Below are positions 25,569 through 33,690 of a stretch of 61,008 nt of DNA, piece by piece (the stretch's first letter is position 1; each line of letters starts with the position of its first letter). The notes beneath the pieces are model-generated. The model saw only the letters and a program-made list of their open reading frames with translations, was not told where the DNA came from and searched no databases. This DNA comes from Hyphomicrobiales bacterium (GTDB lineage Bacteria; Pseudomonadota; Alphaproteobacteria; Rhizobiales; Beijerinckiaceae), in NCBI GenBank assembly GCA_028868735.1, contig JAGWTW010000008.1:1-61008 (forward strand), in the 5' to 3' direction. The position numbers and the translations under genes are program-made.

Positions 25569-26141
25569 TCAGATCAGCCGCAGCTGCGGTTCGCGCGGCG
25601 CAAGTCCCGCGCGCGTGGCCGCGTCGCGCTCGATGTCGAGAATGCGCAGCTTGGTCGAAACGCCGCCTGGCGCGGAAAATCCGCCGGTCTTGCCGCCGGC
25701 GGCGACGACGCGATGGCAGGGGACGATGATCGGAATCGGATTGCGCCCGAGCGCCTGTCCGACATCGCGGGCGCCGTTCGGTTCGCCGATCGCGCGCGCG
25801 ATTTCGCCGTAGGTGCGCGTCTGCCCGCAGGGGATGAAGCGCGCGACCTCGTAGATCTGCCGCTCGAAGGCGCCGATGCGGTCGAGATCGAGCGCGACGT
25901 CGCTCAGATCGACGATGGCGCCGTCGAGCAGGGCTGCGATGCGGCATACGATTTCCGCGATCTGGGCCGGCGGTTCGCGTTCGAGCGGCGCGCCCGCGCG
26001 CTTCTTGATGCGGGCGCGCGTCGCCTCGGGGGTCTGTTCCGGCAGTGCGACCATGGTCACGCCGCGCCCGCTCCACGCAAGCCCGCACACGCCGACGGCC
26101 GTTTCGAAAAATGTCGCGCCATAGCCCTGCATACGGCGCAT
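25569..26141 (-). CDS. ogt: Methylated-DNA--protein-cysteine methyltransferase
   Basis: A 190-residue DNA repair protein. The active site is IVPCHRVV with the acceptor C142, preceded by the helix-turn-helix YGEIARAIGEPNGARDVGQALGRN (about residues 111-134). It transfers the alkyl group from O6-alkylguanine to its cysteine. The ~60 residues before the Ogt core (FETAVGVCGLAWSGRGV) fit the family N-domain. Start uncertain: ATG 26141 is used, ATG 26132 is also possible, and no ribosome site is strong. Divergent from a thioesterase. Confidence 0.9.
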   Translation of the reverse strand: MRRMQGYGATFFETAVGVCGLAWSGRGVTMVALPEQTPEATRARIKKRAGAPLEREPPAQIAEIVCRIAALLDGAIVDLSDVALDLDRIGAFERQIYEVARFIPCGQTRTYGEIARAIGEPNGARDVGQALGRNPIPIIVPCHRVVAAGGKTGGFSAPGGVSTKLRILDIERDAATRAGLAPREPQLRLI

Positions 26142-26264
26142 GATAGCAGGCGCGTCCGCGGCTTGCGAATGCGCCGCAAAGCCTCTGGCGTTGCGGCCGC
26201 CTTGAGGGTATTTGGGCTTGTCCGCTGTCGTCGGCGACAGCCGCCAATCCAGTCGAGGATCCGC

Positions 26265-26696
26265 ATGCTCGTCGCCAGACGCGAACGTACGATCGAATGG
26301 GGGGACTGCGATCCCGCCAAGATCGTCTACAATCCACGTTTCTTCGACTGGTTCGACAATTGTACCGGCGGCCTTCTGGAAGCGGCCGGCTTCGCCAAGC
26401 GCTGGCTGCTCGAAAACACGGACTTTACCGGAATTCCGCTGGTCGAATCGCGCGCGCGCTTTCTGAAGCCCTCCCGCTACGGCGATCGAGTCGTCATCGA
26501 GACGCAGGCGACGGATATTCGTCGCTCGTCCTTCGATATCCGCCACCAATTGTTCAACGGAGGCGAACTATCTGTGGAGGCCTTCGAGACGCGCGTATGG
26601 ACCGGCCGTGATCCGAAAAATCCGGATCGGTTGAAATCCGCTGCGATTCCGGACGAAATCGTGGCGCGCCTGAAGGGCGAGAAAACGCCGGGATGA
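26265..26696 (+). CDS. Acyl-CoA thioesterase (4HBT/YbgC-like)
   Basis: A 143-residue hot-dog-fold protein. ERTIEWGDCDPAKIVYNPRFFDWFD contains the catalytic Asp (D16) and the typical strand-helix start of 4-hydroxybenzoyl-CoA thioesterases and YbgC; the C-terminal strand is in SSFDIRHQLF. Substrate unknown; an aromatic or short acyl-CoA is typical. GAGGATCCGC precedes ATG 26265. Its stop codon overlaps an ATG of the next gene (ATGA at 26693-26696), a sign of translational coupling with the substrate-binding protein. Confidence 0.9.
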   Translation: MLVARRERTIEWGDCDPAKIVYNPRFFDWFDNCTGGLLEAAGFAKRWLLENTDFTGIPLVESRARFLKPSRYGDRVVIETQATDIRRSSFDIRHQLFNGGELSVEAFETRVWTGRDPKNPDRLKSAAIPDEIVARLKGEKTPG

Positions 26697-26790
26697 ATGC
26701 GTCCTTGCGTCGCCTCTCGAGGACCAGGGTGGGAAAAATGCTCTGGCCTCATGCGCAGCGCTTTCCACCATTCCGGCGCGCGCGGAAGTG
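26693..26790 (+). other. Signal-peptide coding region broken by an apparent -1 frameshift
   Basis: ATG 26693, which overlaps the thioesterase stop, opens a frame with basic residues (MNASLRRLSRTRVGK). The downstream frame of the transporter gene continues with NALASCAALSTIPARA and a clean ARA|E cleavage site. Together these form a full signal peptide. The frames join at GTG GGA AAA ATG, where GGGAAAAA (26731-26738) is a slippery X-XXY-YYZ-like heptamer. One extra A in the run, or -1 slippage, restores the frame. No start codon lies in the downstream frame before GTG 26788. Confidence 0.65.
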
Positions 26791-27720
26791 AGCGAGGTGC
26801 GCATTTCTAGGGGTTACGGCGTCCTCTACTTGCCGCTCATGGTGATGGAGCAGCGCAAGCTTCTCGAAAAGAAGGCGGCTGAAGCTGGCCTCGGCGACGT
26901 CAAGAGCAAATGGTTCCTTTTCGATGGCGGCAACATCATAAACGATGCGATGCTCGCCGGTTCGCTGGATATCGCCGGAACCGGCGCCCCGGGATTCGTC
27001 ACGCTCTGGTCGAAAAGCAAAGGCGCCAGCGCCGAGGTGATCGGCGTTTCCGGCATGTCGGGAACCGGATTGTCGCTCAATACGACCAATCCCGCCGTCA
27101 AATCGCTCGCCGATTTCACGGCCGCGGACAAGATCGCCATGCCCGGCATCAAGACTTCGCTCGCCGCCGTGGTGCTGCAGATGGCGGCGGCTAAGCAACT
27201 CGGGAAGGACAAGTGGAACGCGCTCGATCCGTTCACGGTCGGCCTGCCGCATCCCGAAGCCTATACGGCGCTGGTCTCCGGCAAGACCGGCATCGACGCG
27301 CATTTCGCGTCGCCGCCGTATTCGACGATGGAGCTGCGCGATCCGAAGGTCCACAGCGTATACAATTCGGTCCAGGGCCTCGGTCCGATCACGCTCGACG
27401 TCGTTTTCGCGCCGAAAAAATTTGTCGAGGCCAATCCGAAGGTCATGGCCGCGTTTCTCGCCGCTTTCGACGAGGCCTGCGATATCATTGCAAAAGACAA
27501 GAAGGGCGCGACCGACGATTTCGTCGCAAGCCTGAAGACCAAGCTTCCTTACGACGAGGCTCTGGGCATCGTCTCCGACAAGGATACGACCTTCTCTGCA
27601 ACCCCAAAGGGGGTCGGGGAATTCGCGAACTTCTTGGCGGACGTCGGCTCGATCAAGAACCGGCCGTCGAAATGGTCGGATATGTTCATGCCGGCGCTCG
27701 CCAACCGCCCGGGCAGCTGA
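26788..27720 (+). CDS. ABC transporter substrate-binding protein (NMT1/TauA-like)
   Basis: The uninterrupted frame codes for about 310 residues from GTG 26788 (VSEVRISRGYG). It has the nitrate/taurine-type fold: an opening strand, NIINDAMLAGSLDIAGTG, and PHPEAYTALVSGKTGIDAHFAS. As written it lacks a signal peptide; the preceding 98 bases restore one if the frame is shifted (see 26693-26790). ATP-binding and permease genes are not adjacent, so it may use another transporter. Ligand unknown. Confidence 0.8.
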   Translation: MSEVRISRGYGVLYLPLMVMEQRKLLEKKAAEAGLGDVKSKWFLFDGGNIINDAMLAGSLDIAGTGAPGFVTLWSKSKGASAEVIGVSGMSGTGLSLNTTNPAVKSLADFTAADKIAMPGIKTSLAAVVLQMAAAKQLGKDKWNALDPFTVGLPHPEAYTALVSGKTGIDAHFASPPYSTMELRDPKVHSVYNSVQGLGPITLDVVFAPKKFVEANPKVMAAFLAAFDEACDIIAKDKKGATDDFVASLKTKLPYDEALGIVSDKDTTFSATPKGVGEFANFLADVGSIKNRPSKWSDMFMPALANRPGS

Positions 27721-27743
27721 TCCCGCTCCCGCGCGAGCCCGAT

Positions 27744-27768
27744 GGAACCGCCACGCGTGGACCGCGTT
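27744..27768 (+). promoter_or_regulatory. EcfG-like promoter P1 (tandem) of the CHASE3 kinase cassette
   Basis: GGAAC-N16-CGTT: GGAAC at 27744-27748 and CGTT at 27765-27768, matching the alphaproteobacterial general-stress sigma consensus. It lies 127 bases before the kinase start and 27 bases before the second copy. Confidence 0.6.
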
Positions 27769-27770
27769 CG

Positions 27771-27795
27771 GGAACCAAAACGCACCATCAGCGTT
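27771..27795 (+). promoter_or_regulatory. EcfG-like promoter P2 (tandem) of the CHASE3 kinase cassette
   Basis: A second GGAAC-N16-CGTT: GGAAC at 27771-27775 and CGTT at 27792-27795. It is separated from P1 by 2 bases. The kinase start is about 100 bases downstream. Confidence 0.68.
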
Positions 27796-27894
27796 GTCAC
27801 TCGGCGAAGATTACGCTTTCGCTGAACTACGGGCGCGTCCCGCAATTCCGCCAGCGCGAAAATCGACGTGTCGGAACAGCGGGATGGCGAGTTA

Positions 27895-29394
27895 ATGAAG
27901 GCCGGACAATCAGGGCTACTCCGATCCAACCTGCTCGGAGCGGCTGTTTCGGCTTTCTTTTTGATGGCGATCGCTATCGCCAGCTTCTATTTCAGCGAGC
28001 GGACAAGCCGCCTCGACCTCGAGGCGTTTTCGGCCGGTGAGGCCGATCGGCAGATGGCCGAGGTCTTCTCGACATTTCTCCAGGGCGAATCCGGCCAGCG
28101 CGGATATCTGCTGACGCAGCAGCAGCCCTATCTCGCGCCCTACGAGAACGCCAGAACGGCTATCTTTCCCTTACTCGATCAGCTGAAGACGCGGATCGCG
28201 GCCCTGCCGCCGGATGTCCGGTTGCCGTCGATCGACCCGTTCCAGGAGGCGGTCCGCGCAAAGTTCGAAGAACTCGATCGGACGGTGTCGCTCACGCGCG
28301 CAAATCGCGCCGACGAGGCCATGGCGATCGTGAGAGCCGATTCAGGACGCGGGCTGACGGAAAAGGCGCGCGCCTTCGTCGCGGCCTTCAGGACAGCGGC
28401 GAATGAATTCAGGGCTGAGAGAATTGCGCAGGCGCGTCGCAGCGCCGACGATCTGGAGCTCGTCACGACCATTGGCGGGGTCGCCGTGCTGCTCATCTCG
28501 ATCGTGGCGATGGGCCGGATCCGACGCTATACGACCGAGATCGAAGGCGCGCGCCTCGCCCTGTCTTCCGTGAATATGGAGCTCGAACGCCGCGTCGCAA
28601 CCCGCACGCGCGATCTCGTCCGCGCCAACGACGAACTACAGCGCTACGCCTATATCGTCAGCCACGACCTGCGCGCGCCGCTCGTCAACATCATGGGTTT
28701 TACGAGCGAGCTCGAACAATCGATGGCCTCTGTCGGCGCCGCCGTCGCGCAAGGCGATGTCGATCGGACGAGCTCTTTGTGGGCGCCCGCGGTCGAGGCG
28801 ATCGAGGGCGATATTCCCGAAGCGCTCAAATTCATCAAATCCTCCATCAACCGGATGGACGGCCTCATCAACGCGATTCTGACGCTCTCACGGCTCGGGC
28901 GTCTGCCGCTGAGCGCGGAACCCGTCGACATGAACGCTCTGGTCGACGGATGCCTGGGCGTCGTACGCCATCGCGTCGAGTCTCTCGACGTCGACGCCGT
29001 CATAGAGGGGACGCTGCCGCCCCTGATCGGCGATCGGAACTCGCTGCAACAGGTATTCGCCAACCTGCTCGACAACGCCGTCAAATATCTGTCGGCAGAC
29101 CGCGCCGGACGCATAAGGGTGCGCGGCCGCCGCGCGGCGGGCCTCGTTACCTACGAGGTAGAAGACAACGGGCGCGGCGTCTCCGTGTCTGACCAGGAAC
29201 GCATCTTCGAGCTCTTCCGGCGCGCCGGCGTGCAGGATCGCCCGGGCGAAGGCATAGGACTTGCGCATGTCCGCAGCCTCGTGCGTCGCCTCGGCGGCGA
29301 TGTGACGGTGTTTTCGGACGGACGCAGCGGCACGACCTTCCGCGTGACGCTGCCGGAAAATCTCAGCCACACATTACAAGCGAGCGAACAATGA
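27895..29394 (+). CDS. CHASE3-type sensor histidine kinase
   Basis: A 499-residue membrane sensor. TM1 is at about residues 13-33; the periplasmic CHASE3 domain spans about 40-185 (QGESGQRGYLLT is a family signature); TM2 is at about 190-208. A coiled coil leads to the HisKA box with H257 (YIVSHDLRAPL), then HATPase_c with N box NLLDNAVKY and G boxes EDNGRGVS and GEGIGLAHV. ATG at 27895 is preferred; GTG 27868 is an alternative giving a longer N-terminus. It is followed by a receiver with a 4-base ATGA overlap and belongs to the EcfG-like promoter block. A signal is not identifiable from the sequence. Confidence 0.9.
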   Translation: MKAGQSGLLRSNLLGAAVSAFFLMAIAIASFYFSERTSRLDLEAFSAGEADRQMAEVFSTFLQGESGQRGYLLTQQQPYLAPYENARTAIFPLLDQLKTRIAALPPDVRLPSIDPFQEAVRAKFEELDRTVSLTRANRADEAMAIVRADSGRGLTEKARAFVAAFRTAANEFRAERIAQARRSADDLELVTTIGGVAVLLISIVAMGRIRRYTTEIEGARLALSSVNMELERRVATRTRDLVRANDELQRYAYIVSHDLRAPLVNIMGFTSELEQSMASVGAAVAQGDVDRTSSLWAPAVEAIEGDIPEALKFIKSSINRMDGLINAILTLSRLGRLPLSAEPVDMNALVDGCLGVVRHRVESLDVDAVIEGTLPPLIGDRNSLQQVFANLLDNAVKYLSADRAGRIRVRGRRAAGLVTYEVEDNGRGVSVSDQERIFELFRRAGVQDRPGEGIGLAHVRSLVRRLGGDVTVFSDGRSGTTFRVTLPENLSHTLQASEQ

Positions 29395-29837
29395 CCAAGG
29401 CGAGCAGGCCAGTATCGATCATCATGATCGAGGACGACGAAGGCCACGCACGTTTGATCGAAAAGAACATCCGTCGCGCCGGCCTCAGCAACGAAATCAT
29501 TTCGTTCGCCAATGGAACGAGCGCGTTGCGTTACTTTCATGGCGAGAACGAAAAGGGCGGCGAAGACCCCGGCCGACCTTGCCTCGTGCTGCTCGATCTC
29601 AATCTGCCCGACATGACAGGCGTCGATATTCTGGAGAAGCTCAAAGCCAACGAAGCCACGCGCCGCGCGCCGGTCATCATTCTGACGACCACGGACGACA
29701 AGCGCGAAATTCAGCGCTGCTACGACCTGGGCGCAAACGTCTACATCACGAAGCCGCTCAATTATGAGAACTTCGCCAATGCCGTGCGGCAGCTCGGGCT
29801 TTTCCTGGCTGTCATTCAGGTCCCGGACGCGGAATGA
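29391..29837 (+). CDS. Single-domain response regulator (Rcp1-like receiver)
   Basis: A 148-residue protein consisting of one receiver domain: acidic residues E15-D16-D17-E18 at the end of beta-1 (IEDDEGHARLIEKN), phospho-acceptor D69 in LLDLNLP, TT after beta-4, and YITKPL with the conserved Lys. There is no output domain, and the extended beta/alpha region around GENEKGGED resembles the Rcp1 type that partners phytochrome and CHASE3 kinases. It overlaps the kinase stop and precedes the receiver-kinase fusion by 1 base, so phosphotransfer among the three products is likely. Confidence 0.9.
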   Translation: MTKASRPVSIIMIEDDEGHARLIEKNIRRAGLSNEIISFANGTSALRYFHGENEKGGEDPGRPCLVLLDLNLPDMTGVDILEKLKANEATRRAPVIILTTTDDKREIQRCYDLGANVYITKPLNYENFANAVRQLGLFLAVIQVPDAE

Positions 29838-29838
29838 C

Positions 29839-30906
29839 ATGCCCTACGTCGCCGACATACGCGATCCTCTCCACGTCCTCTTGATCGACGACGACGAAAC
29901 ATTGTGCGCGCTCGCAGAGCGACAAATGCAACGACGGGGACATGTCGTCACGCAAGCGCAGACCGGACAGCGTGCGATCGAGCTGCTCGCGAAGGGCAAC
30001 GTCGACGTGATTGCGCTCGACCATTCCTTGCTCGCCGAAACCGGCCTCGACATTCTCGGGCGTTTGCCTGATCGGGGCGAGAGACCTCCCGTCGTCTACG
30101 TCACCGGTTCCGCCGACGCCCGCGTCGCGCTCGAGGCGCTGCGCGCCGGCGCCGACGAATATGTCATCAAGGAGATCGGCGCCGAATTCTTCGAATTGCT
30201 GACGGCGGCGATCGAGCATGTCTACGAAAGGTGGCGGCTCAAGCAAGTTCGCGACGAGCAGGCGCTCGATATTCTGAAGGCGCGCGACCGGGCAGAATTG
30301 CTCCTGAAGGAAATGAACCATCGCGTCGCCAACAGCCTCGGTCTCGTCGCGGCCATGGTGCGCATGCAGGCGAGCGCGTTGACGGACGAAGCCGCCGTCA
30401 AGGCGTTGAACGAGACCCAGGCGCGCATCACCGCAATTGCCGGCGTGCATCGTCACATCTACTCGTCCGACAACGTCGCGATGTTGTCGATGCACGATTA
30501 CCTCAAACAGCTCGTGAAGGATTTGCAGACGTCGCTGCACGACTATCACGGCGCGCATGAAATCGTGCTCGAGGCTGCCGACATTTCGATGACGACAGAC
30601 AAGGCGATCTGGATCGGCATCGCGGTCAGCGAACTTGTCACTAACGCCTTCAAATATGCCTACGCGCCGGGCAAGACTGGCTCCATCCGCGTCACGCTCC
30701 GCAAGATCGGAGACGCCGTCGGCGAATTGGCGGTCGAGGATGACGGAATCGGCTTCGATCCCAGGGCCCCGACCATTGGAACCGGCGTCGGCGCGAAGAT
30801 TCTGGAAGCGATGCGGCGCGGTCTCGGCGGGGAAATCGCGCACGGCAAGGAAGTCAAAGGCGCCCGCGTCAGCCTGACTTTTCCGCTCGAGAAGCCTGCC
30901 CCCTGA
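29839..30906 (+). CDS. Receiver-HWE/HisKA_2 hybrid histidine kinase
   Basis: A 355-residue soluble fusion. N-terminal receiver: D17-D18-D19, acceptor D61 in IALDHSLL, Lys K111. A helical linker carries a kinase with H161 in LLLKEMNHRVANSLGL, the HisKA_2/HWE-type dimerisation box, then HATPase N box SELVTNAFKYA and G box EDDGIGFDP. The order receiver-kinase suggests its activity is controlled by phosphorylation from the upstream CHASE3 kinase. Third gene of the cassette, no TM segments. HWE kinases often feed PhyR in the general stress response; no phyR/nepR/ecfG is in the window. Confidence 0.9.
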   Translation: MPYVADIRDPLHVLLIDDDETLCALAERQMQRRGHVVTQAQTGQRAIELLAKGNVDVIALDHSLLAETGLDILGRLPDRGERPPVVYVTGSADARVALEALRAGADEYVIKEIGAEFFELLTAAIEHVYERWRLKQVRDEQALDILKARDRAELLLKEMNHRVANSLGLVAAMVRMQASALTDEAAVKALNETQARITAIAGVHRHIYSSDNVAMLSMHDYLKQLVKDLQTSLHDYHGAHEIVLEAADISMTTDKAIWIGIAVSELVTNAFKYAYAPGKTGSIRVTLRKIGDAVGELAVEDDGIGFDPRAPTIGTGVGAKILEAMRRGLGGEIAHGKEVKGARVSLTFPLEKPAP

Positions 30907-30922
30907 CGTGTCGGCAAGGCCG

Positions 30923-31708
30923 TCAGGCCGCCGGCGGCGTCTTGCCCGGGCCAAACATCAGTCCGGCGGCGAGAAAGCCGCCATCGACGTTGAGCGTATG
31001 TCCGTGAACATAGCGGGCCTCCTCCGAGCAGAGAAAAACGGCGGCGTCGGCAATCTCATCCGGCGTTCCGTAGCGCGACTGGGGGATGAGATAATTATAG
31101 GCCGCGCGTGTCGCCTCATCATGCGCGAATTTCGCCATTTCCGTTTCGATTGCGCCCGGCGCAATGGCGTTGACGTTGATGTTGTGCGCCGCCAGTTCGA
31201 CCGCCATCACCTTGGTCAGAAGTTCGAGACCGGCTTTCGCCGACCCATAGGCCGCCCGTCCATTGCCGCCGCGCTGCCCCGAAAGCGAAGCGATATTGAC
31301 GATCTTGCCGCCTCCATTGCGCGACATCTCCCGTGCGGCCGCCTGCCCCACAAGAAAGGCGCCGGTCAGATTGACCGAAATGATCCGGCTCCATTCCTCC
31401 AGGCTCGTCTCCAGGAAAGGCGTGTTGCCGCCGACGCCCGCATTATTGATCAGCATGTCGAGCCGGCCGAAAGCCGAAACGACAGACGCCACACAGGCGT
31501 TCACGGAAGCCGGATCGGCGACATCGAGGCCGAGGCCGAGCGTCTGCGCGCCGCCAGCGCCGACTTCCTTCGCGGCGTCGGCCGCGCCTTCCGCATTGAT
31601 GTCGGCGAGGACGACATATGCGCCCTCCCGCGCAAAAGCGCGCGCTGTTGCAAGCCCGATGCCCCGGGCAGCGCCGGTGACGACGGCGATTTTGTCTTTC
31701 AGACGCAT
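30923..31708 (-). CDS. Short-chain dehydrogenase/reductase
   Basis: A 261-residue SDR. VVTGAARGIGLATARAF is the glycine-rich cofactor motif, NNAGVGG the NNAG site, and YGSAKAGLELL the catalytic Tyr-Lys site; the closing VHGHTLNVDGGF is the family C-terminal pattern. An alcohol dehydrogenase/ketoreductase role is likely; substrate unknown. Start 31708 reads MRLKDKIAVVTG. It is convergent with the receiver-kinase and followed by HU on the same strand (82 bases upstream). Confidence 0.9.
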   Translation of the reverse strand: MRLKDKIAVVTGAARGIGLATARAFAREGAYVVLADINAEGAADAAKEVGAGGAQTLGLGLDVADPASVNACVASVVSAFGRLDMLINNAGVGGNTPFLETSLEEWSRIISVNLTGAFLVGQAAAREMSRNGGGKIVNIASLSGQRGGNGRAAYGSAKAGLELLTKVMAVELAAHNINVNAIAPGAIETEMAKFAHDEATRAAYNYLIPQSRYGTPDEIADAAVFLCSEEARYVHGHTLNVDGGFLAAGLMFGPGKTPPAA

Positions 31709-31727
31709 TCAGATCCCCGCAAGCGCA

Positions 31728-31763
31728 ACGACCCGCGAGCGCCGCGAGGCGCGCACGGGTCGT
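31728..31763. terminator. Hairpin downstream of the HU-family gene
   Basis: ACGACCCG and CGGGTCGT form an 8-bp outer stem around a GC-rich 20-base inner region. It lies 28 bases after the HU-family stop on the minus strand. No T-run follows, so a terminator role is plausible but weak. Confidence 0.45.
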
Positions 31764-31790
31764 ACAGAACTTCTCACAGAAGAGATGCGA

Positions 31791-32180
31791 TCAGGCCGTC
31801 GCAGCGTTCTTCAGCTTGGAGAGCGCGCGGATACGCACCCGGACGCTCGCCGGCTTGGCGGCGGCCTTGACCATTTCGCCGGTCGCCGGATTGCGCACGA
31901 GCGTACCGGCCTTGCGCGCGGGCACCTTGCGCAGCGTGACCTTCAGAAGGCCGGGCAGAACGAACGAGCCGACGCCGCGCGGATGCACGGAGCCCATGAA
32001 CACGTTTTCGAGCGTCGTATAAACGCCGACCGCAGTCTTGCGCGGAATGTCGTTCTCCTGCGCGATCAGGTTGATCAGGGCGGATTTGGTAAGGGTTTCC
32101 TTGACCGGGCGCATAGCAGCCGATTCGGACTTGCCGGCCTTTTTCGCCGACGCTTTCTTGGTGGTTTTGGCCTTGGCCAT
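31791..32180 (-). CDS. HU family DNA-binding protein with Lys/Ala-rich tail
   Basis: A 129-residue nucleoid protein. The HU core is about residues 28-120: TKSALINLIAQENDIPRKTAV forms the helical pair, and VRNPATGEMVKAAAKPASVRVR is the DNA-binding arm (RNPATGE is a near-universal motif). The first ~25 residues are Lys/Ala/Thr-rich (AKAKTTKKASAKKAGK) and unusual for classical HU, probably adding nonspecific DNA contact. ATG at 32180 has GGGGAGAG upstream at about 9 bases. It probably organises DNA and stabilises it under stress. Confidence 0.88.
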   Translation of the reverse strand: MAKAKTTKKASAKKAGKSESAAMRPVKETLTKSALINLIAQENDIPRKTAVGVYTTLENVFMGSVHPRGVGSFVLPGLLKVTLRKVPARKAGTLVRNPATGEMVKAAAKPASVRVRIRALSKLKNAATA

Positions 32181-32327
32181 TTGACAACTCTCCCCGAGAT
32201 GGCAGCAGCGCTGCATTCGAAACACTCGAATTGCTAGGCATTCGTCGAGCGATTCGCAATTCGCTTTCGCGATAGCCCTCAATTTTATTGTGATTTCGAG
32301 ACACTTCGGTCGTGAACACGCGTAAAA

Positions 32328-33161
32328 TCATAGCATTTGGAGCGTACTCGGCCCCCGAGGCGGCGCAAATAGCGCGTCGAGCGCCTCCCGAATCGCCGGC
32401 GTGATCGCGATGTCGAGCGCGGCGACGTTCTCCTGCACGTGCCTGGGATTCGCCGCTTTCGGAATGGCGATGACCCCGTCGCGATCGAGCACGAAGGCGA
32501 GCGCCAGTTGCGCCGGCGTGCAGCCGTGTTCGCGCGCGCAATCGATCAGCCCCGGCTCGCGGACGAGTCTTCCCTGTTCGATCGGCGAGTAGGCCATGAC
32601 GGGGATCCCATGGCGGCGCGCCCAGGGCAGCACGTCCCACTCCACGCCGCGGCGCGTGAGATTGTAGAGAATCTGGTTTGTCGCGACTGCTTCGCCTCCC
32701 GGCGCGGAAACGAGTTCGTCCAGATCGTCGCTGTCGAAATTCGATACGCCCCAGCGCCGGATCTTGCCGGCTTTTCGCAACCGCTCGAAGCCTGCGATCG
32801 TTTCCCCGAGAGGAACTGCGCCGCGCCAATGGAGCAGATAGAGATCGATGCGGTCGGTCCTCAGGCGCTTCAGCGAGCGCTCGCAGGCTGCGACGACGCC
32901 GGCAGCGCTGGCGTTATGAGGATAAACTTTCGAGACGAGAAAAGCCTCGTCGCGGCGTCCGGAGATCGCCTCGGCGATCAGGTCCTCCGATGCGCCCTCC
33001 CCGTACATCTCGGCGGTATCGATCAGCTTCAAGCCGAGATCGAGGCCCGCGCGCAAGGCGGCGATCTCCTCCTTGCGTCGTTGACCGCGCTCGCCGATCA
33101 TCCATGCGCCCATGCCGAGCGCGCAAACCCGCTCTCCGTCACAAAACGCCGCCTGTTTCAT
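32328..33161 (-). CDS. Aldo/keto reductase
   Basis: A 277-residue TIM-barrel oxidoreductase. GLKLIDTAEMYGEGASEDLI contains the catalytic Asp-Tyr pair, VSKVYPH the Lys, and LLHWRG the His. WGVSNFDSDDLDEL and AIPKAANPRHVQEN are NADP-binding and family-signature segments. It reduces aldehydes and ketones. The start codon 33161 precedes MKQAAFCDGERVCALGMG. It is located in the stress block, suiting removal of reactive aldehydes (inference). Confidence 0.88.
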   Translation of the reverse strand: MKQAAFCDGERVCALGMGAWMIGERGQRRKEEIAALRAGLDLGLKLIDTAEMYGEGASEDLIAEAISGRRDEAFLVSKVYPHNASAAGVVAACERSLKRLRTDRIDLYLLHWRGAVPLGETIAGFERLRKAGKIRRWGVSNFDSDDLDELVSAPGGEAVATNQILYNLTRRGVEWDVLPWARRHGIPVMAYSPIEQGRLVREPGLIDCAREHGCTPAQLALAFVLDRDGVIAIPKAANPRHVQENVAALDIAITPAIREALDALFAPPRGPSTLQML

Positions 33162-33231
33162 TCGAACGACCTCACGCGGCGAACGCCGCCGTCGTCGAGT
33201 TTACGCGCAGGCTCCCGTGGCGCCAAAAGAA

Positions 33232-33256
33232 AGCCGCCGGACGTTGTCCGGCGGCT
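33232..33256 (-). terminator. Rho-independent terminator of the PRC-barrel gene
   Basis: AGCCGCCGGAC and GTCCGGCGGCT make a perfect 11-bp stem with a 3-base loop. On the minus strand it is followed by TTCTTTTGG (positions 33221-33231). It lies 34 bases after the PRC-barrel stop codon. Confidence 0.8.
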
Positions 33257-33290
33257 CTGGCCTCGGAGAATTCCCGCGGTTATCGCCGGA

Positions 33291-33656
33291 TCAATTCTTC
33301 ATCGCTTTCGTGTCGAACGCCGGCTCGGCCTTCAGCTGATCCTTGGTGCGATCGAGTTCGAGCCACGCCTTGTTGTTCTTGTCGGTGCGCCATTTGATGT
33401 CCGTGAAGGGAACCTTCACGTCTTTTTCGCCGACGCCGACAAAGCCGCCGACGCCGATGACCGCGGCCGAAATTTTCCCGTCGGGATCGACGATCAGGTC
33501 GTCGATCGTGCCGATCTTGTTCTCGCCCTTGTCGTAGACTGTCTTGTCGTAGACGTTCGAAACAAGCGTCGTGCGCGGCGCCACGCTCGTCTGGGCGTAG
33601 GCGGCAGAGCCGGCGGCGATGGCTGCGGCGCCGGCAAGAATGGCGATGGTGCGCAT
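33291..33656 (-). CDS. PRC-barrel domain protein, secreted
   Basis: A 121-residue periplasmic protein. Signal peptide with hydrophobic stretch and cleavage after AYA|Q (about residue 21). A PRC-barrel segment follows: TLVSNVYDKTVYDKGENKIGTIDDLIVDPDGKISAAVIGVG in two pieces. ATG at 33656 has AGAGGAGACATTTC upstream. It is preceded by an EcfG-like promoter whose -10 ends 34 bases before the start codon. Function not known; this family is often induced by stress. Confidence 0.85.
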   Translation of the reverse strand: MRTIAILAGAAAIAAGSAAYAQTSVAPRTTLVSNVYDKTVYDKGENKIGTIDDLIVDPDGKISAAVIGVGGFVGVGEKDVKVPFTDIKWRTDKNNKAWLELDRTKDQLKAEPAFDTKAMKN

Positions 33657-33690
33657 GAAATGTCTCCTCTTCGTCGAGATGAGACCGCGC

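Noticed and set aside
26697..26787. A separate small gene between thioesterase and substrate-binding protein
   Set aside because: The 32-codon frame from ATG 26693 is better explained as the start of a frameshifted signal peptide; the frame from 26697 has no features.
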